Part shown: piece by piece, positions 47,021 through 53,549 of the stretch
How the letters are laid out: every line of letters begins with the position of its first letter
Position numbering within the stretch: the stretch's first letter is position 1
NCBI RefSeq assembly: GCF_030814415.1
Contig: NZ_JAUSVB010000002.1
Location: forward strand, 868,001-932,000
Source: Cellulomonas humilata
GTDB taxonomy: Bacteria; Actinomycetota; Actinomycetes; Actinomycetales; Cellulomonadaceae
Length of the DNA stretch: 64,000 nucleotides
Direction: 5' to 3'
Translations under genes and position numbers: made by a program
Notes under the pieces: generated by a model
What the model saw: the letters and a program-made list of their open reading frames with translations, nothing else
What the model was told of the DNA's origin: nothing
Databases searched by the model: none

Positions 47021-48289
47021 GTGCGCGGCGCGCAGGGCGAGTTCACGGGCGACGTGGTCCGCGGGACGCAGGCGAACGGCCCCTTGCGGTGGCCGGTCGT
47101 CGCTGTGGCGTTCGTCGCCGTGTCGGCCGCCCTCTCGACGGTGCTCGCCCTGACGAACATCCACCGGAGCGAGTCGCCGGGCGTGCCGTTCCTGCAGGGT
47201 CCGGGCTGGCTCGACGGATGGTTCCAGGGAGATGCCTCCTGGTACTGGTCCATCGCCGCCACCGGCTACTCCTACGTGCCGGGGTCGCAGTCGTCGATCG
47301 CCTTCTTCCCGGTCTACCCCCTGGGCGTGCGAGGTCTGGGCGGGCTGCTGGACGACTTCCAGCTCGCGGGGTCGCTCCTCGGGGTGCTCGCCGGGCTCGC
47401 CGCGGTCCTGCTGTTCGCCTGGTGGGTGTGGCAGCGCCTGCCCCGTCGGTCCGCGATCATGGCGATCGCCGTCCTGCTCGTCTACCCGTACTCGTTCTTC
47501 CTGTACGGCGCCATGTACGCCGACTCCCTGTTCCTGCTCTGTGCGATCAGTGCGTTCGTCCTGCTCGAGCGCCGGTGGTACCTCGCCGCGGGCCTGGTCG
47601 GTGCCCTGGCCACGGCCGGGAGACCCGTCGGGATCGCGGTCGCCGCCGGGCTCGTCGTCCGCACGCTCGAGATGCTCGCGGAGTCCCGTCGCGCGTCGAC
47701 GCCGAGTGCCATCGGCACCGACGACGCTGCCGAACCCGTCGCGGCCGTCGGCTGGCGCGACCTGGTCTCCGCGGTCCGCGACGTGCGCCTCCGTCATCTC
47801 GGCGTGCTCGCCGCGGTGCTCGGGATCGTCGCGTGGTGCGTCTACCTCGCGCTGACGTTCGGGCACCCGCTCGCGTGGATCGAGGTGGAGTCGGCGCCGG
47901 GGTGGAACCAGGGTGTCGGGCCTCGGACGTGGTTCAAGATCGGGTACGCGGGCGCGCTCATCAAGGGCCCGTACGACGTCGCCGCCATCCTCACGCTGCA
48001 GGCCCTCGCCTGCCTGTGCGCCGTGCTCCTGCTGCGCCGGGTGTGGCGGCTGTTCGGGTGGGGCTACCTCGCGTTCACGGTCGTCGTCCTGGTGATCCCG
48101 CTGATCGGCACCAAGGACTTCATGGGCACCGGGCGCTACGTGCTCGTCGCGTTCCCCGTCATCGCCGCCGCCGGGGACTTTCTCGCCGGGGTCCGGCATC
48201 GTTGGGTCCGCATCGCCGTCCTGGGCGTCTGCGCGGCGCTCCTCTTCTTCCTCACCTACCTCTTCGGCAGATCGGTACCGGTCTCGTGA
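47021..48289 (+). CDS. PIG-V/GPI-mannosyltransferase-like integral membrane protein
   Basis: 422 residues with about 9-10 helices. The first extracellular loop has WYWSIAATGYSYVPGSQSSI and FFPVYPLGVRGLG, matching the PIG-V mannosyltransferase family. That family uses a polyprenyl-phosphate sugar donor on the outer face of the membrane. A hydrophilic insert lies at about 235-250. GTG 47021 has AAGGAG upstream. It is the first gene of a four-gene coupled operon; its stop overlaps the GT2 start, and that GT2 could make its donor. Confidence 0.85.
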   Translation: MRGAQGEFTGDVVRGTQANGPLRWPVVAVAFVAVSAALSTVLALTNIHRSESPGVPFLQGPGWLDGWFQGDASWYWSIAATGYSYVPGSQSSIAFFPVYPLGVRGLGGLLDDFQLAGSLLGVLAGLAAVLLFAWWVWQRLPRRSAIMAIAVLLVYPYSFFLYGAMYADSLFLLCAISAFVLLERRWYLAAGLVGALATAGRPVGIAVAAGLVVRTLEMLAESRRASTPSAIGTDDAAEPVAAVGWRDLVSAVRDVRLRHLGVLAAVLGIVAWCVYLALTFGHPLAWIEVESAPGWNQGVGPRTWFKIGYAGALIKGPYDVAAILTLQALACLCAVLLLRRVWRLFGWGYLAFTVVVLVIPLIGTKDFMGTGRYVLVAFPVIAAAGDFLAGVRHRWVRIAVLGVCAALLFFLTYLFGRSVPVS

Positions 48290-49062
48290 CGGTCGTTCCC
48301 CACGCACCCGAACCCTTCGAGAAGCTCTCGATCTTCTTCCCGATGTGGAACGAGGAGCTGTACATCCACCGCGCCGTCGGCGCCGCCCGCACGGTCTGCG
48401 ACGACCTGGTGGCGGAGGGTCGGATCCTCGACTACGAGCTCATCGTGGTCGACGACGCCTCGACCGACTCGACCCCCGAGCTCGCCGACGCGCTGGCCGC
48501 CGCCGACCCGCACGTCCGCGTGGTGCACCACGACGTCAACCGCAAGCTCGGCGGCTCCCTCAAGACGGGGTTCGCGGCCGCGACGGGTGACGTCGTCCTC
48601 TACACCGACGCCGACCTGCCGTTCGAGATGACCGAGGTGGCTCGCGCGCTGCGCGTGCTGCAGATGTACGAGGTCGACCTGGTCAGCGCCTACCGGCTGG
48701 ACCGCACCGGCGAGGGGCCGCGGCGCGCGATCTACTCGTTCTTCTACAACGGCATGGTCCAGCTCGCCTTCGGCACCCGGATCCGGGACATCAACTTCGC
48801 GTTCAAGCTGTGCCGGCGGCGGGTCCTGGACCACGTCACGCTCAAGAGCGAGGGCTCGTTCATCGACGCCGAGCTCGTCATCCGCGCGCAGCGCTCGGGC
48901 TTCCAGATCCTGCAGATCGGCGTCGACTACTTCCCCCGGACGCGTGGCGTCTCGACGCTGTCCTCGTTCGGCGTCATCCGGACGATGGTGGGGGAGATGG
49001 TCCGGCTGCGCAGCGAGCTCAAGCACGTCGTCCCGGTGGCCGGGTCGTCGGTCCCGTCGTGA
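48286..49062 (+). CDS. Family 2 glycosyltransferase, DPM1-like
   Basis: 258 residues, soluble. GT-A fold: KLSIFFPMWNEE, VDDASTDSTPEL, and the metal-binding YTDADLPFEM, with the acceptor motif FAFKLCRRRVLD. It resembles polyprenyl-phosphate mannose synthases (DPM1) and lacks the C-terminal membrane helices of GtrB types. GTG 48286 overlaps the preceding stop (GTGA). It likely supplies a lipid-linked sugar to the PIG-V-type enzyme; this link is inferred. Confidence 0.88.
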   Translation: MTVVPHAPEPFEKLSIFFPMWNEELYIHRAVGAARTVCDDLVAEGRILDYELIVVDDASTDSTPELADALAAADPHVRVVHHDVNRKLGGSLKTGFAAATGDVVLYTDADLPFEMTEVARALRVLQMYEVDLVSAYRLDRTGEGPRRAIYSFFYNGMVQLAFGTRIRDINFAFKLCRRRVLDHVTLKSEGSFIDAELVIRAQRSGFQILQIGVDYFPRTRGVSTLSSFGVIRTMVGEMVRLRSELKHVVPVAGSSVPS

Positions 49063-49907
49063 CGCGCCTGCTGATCGTCACCGCCGACGACCTGGGACTG
49101 ACCCGGGGCGTCAACGCGGCGGTGCGGCAGGCGCACGAGGACGGGATCGTGACCGCCACGTCGCTGCTGGCCGTCGGCCGGGAGTTCGACGACGCCGCCG
49201 CGATGCTGCGCGACGTGCCCACCCTCGAGCTGGGCGCCCATCTCGCGCTCGTCGGGGAGGACCCGCCGCTCCTGTCCGCGCGGGAGATCCCGACCCTCGT
49301 CGACTCCCGGGGCGCGTTCCCGCTGAGCTACCGCACGGTCGTCCGACGTGGACTGACGGGCCGCCTCGATCCCGACGACGTGCGCCGCGAGCTCGACGCC
49401 CAGCTGCAGCGCGTCCTCGGCGTGGGCGTCCCGGTGACCCACGTGGACACCCATCAGCACACCCACCTGTGGCCCACGGTGGCGACGGTGGTCGCGGACC
49501 TGGCACGCGCAGCCGGTGTGCCGGCGGTCCGGCTCCCTGGCAGCCACTCCCACGCGCCCGTCGGGATGGGCGTCCGTCTCCTGTCCCGCAGGACGCGGTC
49601 GGCCCTGCGTGCCGCCGGGCGGGCCACGACCGAGGACTACGCGGGTCTCGACGAGGCCGGACACCTCGACGCCGACCGGTTCCGGCGGACGTTGGCAGAC
49701 GCCGTCCGACGAGGCGCGCGCACGGTCGAGATCAACACCCACCCGGCGCAGGCCGGCGACGGCGACCTGCGCCGCTTCACGTGGGACTACCAGTGGGCCG
49801 ACGAGCTCGCCATGCTCCTCGACCCGGCGGTGCGCGACGAGATCGCCGTCGCGGGCTTCACCCTGGGCGGGTTCGCCGCTCTGACCACCTCGGACGGTGC
49901 CGCATGA
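49059..49907 (+). CDS. YdjC/ChbG-family carbohydrate deacetylase
   Basis: 282 residues. The metal-binding TADDLGLT at the N-terminus, GAHLALVGEDPP, THVDTHQHTHLWP with the paired histidines, and EINTHPA near the C-terminus are intact. Family members remove N-acetyl groups from amino sugars (chitobiose, hopanoid-linked N-acetylglucosamine). Here the operon context suggests a lipid-linked or surface glycan as substrate. GTG 49059 overlaps the GT2 stop. Confidence 0.88.
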   Translation: MTRLLIVTADDLGLTRGVNAAVRQAHEDGIVTATSLLAVGREFDDAAAMLRDVPTLELGAHLALVGEDPPLLSAREIPTLVDSRGAFPLSYRTVVRRGLTGRLDPDDVRRELDAQLQRVLGVGVPVTHVDTHQHTHLWPTVATVVADLARAAGVPAVRLPGSHSHAPVGMGVRLLSRRTRSALRAAGRATTEDYAGLDEAGHLDADRFRRTLADAVRRGARTVEINTHPAQAGDGDLRRFTWDYQWADELAMLLDPAVRDEIAVAGFTLGGFAALTTSDGAA

Positions 49908-50587
49908 CGACGACCACGCGCCGCCGGCCCGACACCGCAGGACGCGCAGCCCTCCGCCTGTACCGGCCCGCCCCGGCCGGAGTGCGCGCGCACGTGGCGA
50001 TCCGCTGGTTCAGCGCCCCGTTCCCCGCGATCGCCGCGGCCTTGCCGCCCGGCGGCCGGGTGCTCGAGATCGGCTGCGGGCACGGCCTGTTCAGCGCCTA
50101 CGCCGCACTGCTCGACCCGACGCGCGAGGTCCTGGGCGTGGACATCGACGCCGACAAGATCGACGCCGCGCAGGTGGCGGCCCGTGCGGTCGAGCACCTG
50201 GAGATCCGCGAGGCACCCGACGGCGCCGTCCCGGCCGGACCCTGGGACGCCGTCGTGTTCGTCGACGTCCTCTACCTGCTGCCCGCCGACGAGCAGCGTC
50301 GCCTGCTCGCCGAGGCGGTGCGCGCCCTGGCTCCCGGCGGACGCGTCGTCGTCAAGGAGATGGGTACCCGGCCGGCGTGGAAGGTGCGCTGGAACACCGT
50401 CCAGGAGACCGTGTCGGTGAAGGTGCTGCGCATCACGGAGGGCTCGTCGTTCGACTTCGTCGACCCGGCCACGATGGGGGGCTGGCTGACGGAGCTCGGG
50501 CTGGAGGTCGAGCTGCACCGGCTGGACGCCCGCCGCGTGCACCCGCACCACCTGCTGGTCGCGCGTCGCACGGACGCGCCCGCCTGA
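49904..50587 (+). CDS. Class I SAM-dependent methyltransferase
   Basis: 227 residues. Motif I VLEIGCGHGLFSAYAA, acidic loop VLGVDIDADKID and motif IV VVFVDVLYLLP are clear; the C-terminus is a small cap with KVRWNTVQETVSVK. The acceptor is unknown. ATG 49904 overlaps the deacetylase stop (ATGA), so it is part of the same cassette. Its TGA stop and that of the convergent zinc-ribbon gene lie in the two arms of CCTGA-CCCG-TCAGG. Confidence 0.88.
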   Translation: MTTTTRRRPDTAGRAALRLYRPAPAGVRAHVAIRWFSAPFPAIAAALPPGGRVLEIGCGHGLFSAYAALLDPTREVLGVDIDADKIDAAQVAARAVEHLEIREAPDGAVPAGPWDAVVFVDVLYLLPADEQRRLLAEAVRALAPGGRVVVKEMGTRPAWKVRWNTVQETVSVKVLRITEGSSFDFVDPATMGGWLTELGLEVELHRLDARRVHPHHLLVARRTDAPA

Positions 50588-50596
50588 CCCGTCAGG
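50583..50596. repeat. Inverted repeat carrying both stop codons of a convergent pair
   Basis: CCTGACCCGTCAGG: 5-bp arms each contain a TGA stop, one per strand (methyltransferase and zinc-ribbon protein). It is probably too weak to terminate transcription. Confidence 0.6.
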
Positions 50597-52490
50597 GGAC
50601 GGGGACGTCGAGCCCCGGTGCACCGCGCTGCATGAGCTGGACCTCGTTGAACGCGACGTGCCGGGTCTCGGGCGGGTCCGGGGTCTCGTGCACGCTCACG
50701 ACGACGACGCGGACCTCGCTGACGTCGGTGGCGTCGATGTCGAGCGGCTGCAGGTCCGGCGAGTCCGTGAGGTCGATGGACGCGCACTGGTCGGCTCCGT
50801 CGCCCCAGCTCACGTCCACCTTCTTCGGCAGGTCCTGCGTCGCCCGGTCGGGGCTCGTCTCCGGCAGCCCCGTGCTGAAGGCGATCCGGTCCACGTCGGC
50901 GGGCTCCGGCAGCGTGAGGACCAGCGTGTCGGTGCCGCCCGGTCGCCGGCACGTCGGCCCGGCATCCGTCGGCGGCGTCCAGACGCCGGCCCAGGCACGG
51001 CCCGTCATCCCGTCGACCGCGTACGTCGCGTCGAAGCCCGGCTCGGGCGGGGTCGGTGGGTCGGTCGTGGCGGTGACGCCCTGGATCGCGCTGTACCCAC
51101 GCGGATCGAGCGCGGTCACCTGCTCGACCACCTGGGTCTCGATCTGGGCGGTGCTGGGCAGGACGAAGACCGCGGTGATGCCGAGCGCGGCCAGCACCGC
51201 GGTGACCTCGGCGAGGTGCACCTGCGCCGACCGGGCCTGGTCGTAGCGCGCCCGGACCCCGTTGTTCGCCATCCGCATCCGCCGCCAGAAGCCCTGACCC
51301 CGCCGGAACCCGCCGAGCCACCGCCGGTACCAGGGCTCTCGCGGTGGCTCCGGGTCGACCTCCGGCGGCGTCGCGCGGACCAGCGTCGCGCCGCACCGGC
51401 AGAAGCGCCGCGACACCGCGATCGCGCGTCCGCACGACGGGCACCGGGTGGCGTCCTCGAAGCTCTGCCAGGCGTCCGCCGGGGCGGGCTGGTCGGGTGC
51501 CGACGGGCGGTCGTCGGCCGGACCGGAGTACGCGCCGGCGTCGGTCGGGAGCACCGCGTCGAACGCGTTCGGCGGGGTCGGCGTCCCGGTGGGGTGGTCC
51601 GGGTCCGTCGGCGCCCGCGGAGCGATCCGCGCCTCGCCCGCCGCGACGCGCACGCCGATCGTGCGCTCCGGCGCCTCGCGGGCGGCCGCGCGTTCCGGCG
51701 GTCGTGGCGTCGACTCGTTGGGGGTCAGGACGACGGGGACCGGTCGCACCGATGTCGGCGGACGCCGGGCCGGTGGTGGCGGTGGGACGGCTGGGTCCGT
51801 CGGAGACGTCTGAGGTGCGGGCGTCTCAGGTGCGGGCGTCGCGGGAGCGGCGGTCGTAGGTGGCGGCGCCGTAGGTGCGGGCGTCGCGGGAGCGGATGGC
51901 GTTGGTCCGCGCGTCGGAGCAGCGGCCGAAGCAGGAACGGCTGTCGCGGGAGCGGTCGTCGTAGGGGCCGACGCCGCAGGAGTGGGTCCCGTGGCGGCCG
52001 GTGCGCGAGTCGGGATCGGGGGCGGGACGGGGGCTGGCCGTCCGGACGGCGCGGCCGGGACGGCGACGGGGGTGACCGGCTGGCGTGCACCTGGTCCGCC
52101 CGCCGCGCGGACGGTGATGGGCGCGGGAGCCTTGGGCGCGCCCGGAGCGACTGCGGGCGCGCCCGGCGACGTCGGCGGGCTGGGCAGGAGCGGCTGTCGT
52201 GACGTTGCCGGCGGGGGAGCGTGCGGCACCGGGGGAACGGGCGGATCCGGGTGGACGGGCGGCACGGGGGGAGTCGGTGGGACCGGGCGAGCGGGCGGCA
52301 CCGGCGGAGTCGGCGGGGGTGGCGTGACCTCATCGACCGTCGCAGCCGGCGGCTCGGCGTCCTCGGGTGCGAGGGCGGGAGCGGGTCTCGGGGCCGGGGT
52401 GGACGCCGACCAGCCCAGGTACGTCCGGCACGTCTCGCACAGGAGCGTGCCGTCCGGGTTCTCGTGGTGGCACCGCGCGCAGACGATCAT
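50592..52490 (-). CDS. eCIS-associated membrane-anchored zinc-ribbon / discoidin-like protein
   Basis: 632 residues. A zinc ribbon (Cys4/Cys7/Cys18/Cys21) starts the protein, followed by about 270 residues rich in Pro, Ala and Thr. A second zinc ribbon (CPSCGRAIAVSRRFCRCG, about 365-385) and a basic segment precede one membrane helix (about 440-460). The C-terminal about 160 residues look like a discoidin/NADase-type glycan-binding beta-sandwich (TDTLVLTLPEPADVDRIAFS, FNEVQLMQRG). Such proteins occur beside actinobacterial contractile injection systems. The C-terminus would face outside; a wall-docking role is inferred. ATG 52490 overlaps the stop of the upstream gene region. Confidence 0.75.
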   Translation of the reverse strand: MIVCARCHHENPDGTLLCETCRTYLGWSASTPAPRPAPALAPEDAEPPAATVDEVTPPPPTPPVPPARPVPPTPPVPPVHPDPPVPPVPHAPPPATSRQPLLPSPPTSPGAPAVAPGAPKAPAPITVRAAGGPGARQPVTPVAVPAAPSGRPAPVPPPIPTRAPAATGPTPAASAPTTTAPATAVPASAAAPTRGPTPSAPATPAPTAPPPTTAAPATPAPETPAPQTSPTDPAVPPPPPARRPPTSVRPVPVVLTPNESTPRPPERAAAREAPERTIGVRVAAGEARIAPRAPTDPDHPTGTPTPPNAFDAVLPTDAGAYSGPADDRPSAPDQPAPADAWQSFEDATRCPSCGRAIAVSRRFCRCGATLVRATPPEVDPEPPREPWYRRWLGGFRRGQGFWRRMRMANNGVRARYDQARSAQVHLAEVTAVLAALGITAVFVLPSTAQIETQVVEQVTALDPRGYSAIQGVTATTDPPTPPEPGFDATYAVDGMTGRAWAGVWTPPTDAGPTCRRPGGTDTLVLTLPEPADVDRIAFSTGLPETSPDRATQDLPKKVDVSWGDGADQCASIDLTDSPDLQPLDIDATDVSEVRVVVVSVHETPDPPETRHVAFNEVQLMQRGAPGLDVPVP

Positions 52491-53338
52491 GTCGCCCCCC
52501 GGACGAGCGATGCGGCGAGCTCGAGGTCGAGGCGGTACGGGTCGACGCCGGCCGCGGGGTCCGAACCCATCAGGTCCAGCTCCCCGGGGTCGGGCAGGCC
52601 GACCAGCAGCGCGACCGCGTCCACCTGGGTGCCCGACGGGTCGATCGCGAGGACCAGCAGAGGTTCCCCGGGTGGGTCACCGGGGGATCCGGCGACGATC
52701 CCGAGCACCGCGCCCGCCACGACGGGCTCCTCGTCGTCGACCACCCATGCCACGGTCGACCCGCCCAGCAGGACGAACGCGCTGCCGTCCGGAGCTCGCA
52801 GCTCGACGGCCCCCGCCGCGACCTGCGCAGGGGCGCGCCGGACGGTCCCTGCGGTCACCGCGAAGACGGGCGCGGCCGGCGTGGCGAGCAGCGCGGCCAT
52901 CAGCGGATCGCTCGGGTGCGGTCGGGGGAGGGCGCCGCCGGGGACGGGCTGGAAGCGTTCGCCGACCACGACCGGGTCGACGGGCGGGCCGACGGCGGTA
53001 CGCACAGGTGGCCGAGCGGCCGTGGCGGGCTCGGGCGTCGACCGTCGCGGCGCCTGGTGCACGGCCGACGGCTCCGCGGGGCGGTCGGTCTCCGGACGGC
53101 GCTGGGGAGTCGGTCGCTCGACGGCCGCGTCGGACCGCTCGTCGGCTTGGCGTTCCGGCGCAGGCACCGGCGGGTCGGACCGCTCGCGGCGTAGGGGCTC
53201 CGGCGCGGGCACCGGCGGCGGGTCGGACCGCTCGTCGCGTCGAGGATCCGGCGCAGGCGACGGCGTGGGCGCGGCAGTGCGTGACCGCGGGGCGCTCGGC
53301 TCGCGGATCGGAGTCGTCGGCCCCGCCTGGAACTCCAT
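52487..53338 (-). CDS. eCIS-associated protein with degenerate M23-like domain
   Basis: 283 residues. The first about 115 are Pro/Arg/Glu-rich with repeats of ERSDPP. The core (about 155-225) follows the strand pattern of peptidase M23 (VFAVTAGTVRRAP, VELRAPDGSAFVLLGG, VVAGAVLGIVAGSP) but lacks the zinc-binding histidines, so it is probably non-catalytic. No signal peptide. ATG 53338 is the first standard start, yet the frame stays open for about 31 codons upstream with acidic, coding-like sequence. Function unknown; position ties it to the injection system. Confidence 0.65.
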   Translation of the reverse strand: MEFQAGPTTPIREPSAPRSRTAAPTPSPAPDPRRDERSDPPPVPAPEPLRRERSDPPVPAPERQADERSDAAVERPTPQRRPETDRPAEPSAVHQAPRRSTPEPATAARPPVRTAVGPPVDPVVVGERFQPVPGGALPRPHPSDPLMAALLATPAAPVFAVTAGTVRRAPAQVAAGAVELRAPDGSAFVLLGGSTVAWVVDDEEPVVAGAVLGIVAGSPGDPPGEPLLVLAIDPSGTQVDAVALLVGLPDPGELDLMGSDPAAGVDPYRLDLELAASLVRGAT

Positions 53339-53549
53339 GTCTGCGGGCGCGAGCAGGTCCGCGAGCTCGTCGTCCAGAGCAGGATCGGGCGCGTCGGCGG
53401 ACCCGCCCCCAGGTTCCGTGACCGTACGACCTCACCCCCGTGCACTCGACGCCGGTTTTACACCCTTTCGGATGAATCGCCCGACGGCTAGGGTCAGCGT
53501 ACGCGACGGTCTTGCGGGGGCAGAGTGACGACGTCGAGCCAGGTGTGCT
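53339..53549. promoter_or_regulatory. Divergent region between M23-like gene and the P-loop/BTAD regulator
   Basis: 211 bp. On the plus strand TAGGGT at about 53490-53495 is a good -10 for the regulator, about 55 nt before its GTG. The proximal 90 bp contain the coding-like extension of the M23-like gene. Confidence 0.4.

Noticed and set aside
45667-49062. 1131-codon open frame covering galE to the GT2
   Set aside because: Only its last 259 codons (from GTG 48286) are the real GT2; the rest is out of frame with galE and the PIG-V gene and antisense to EamA.
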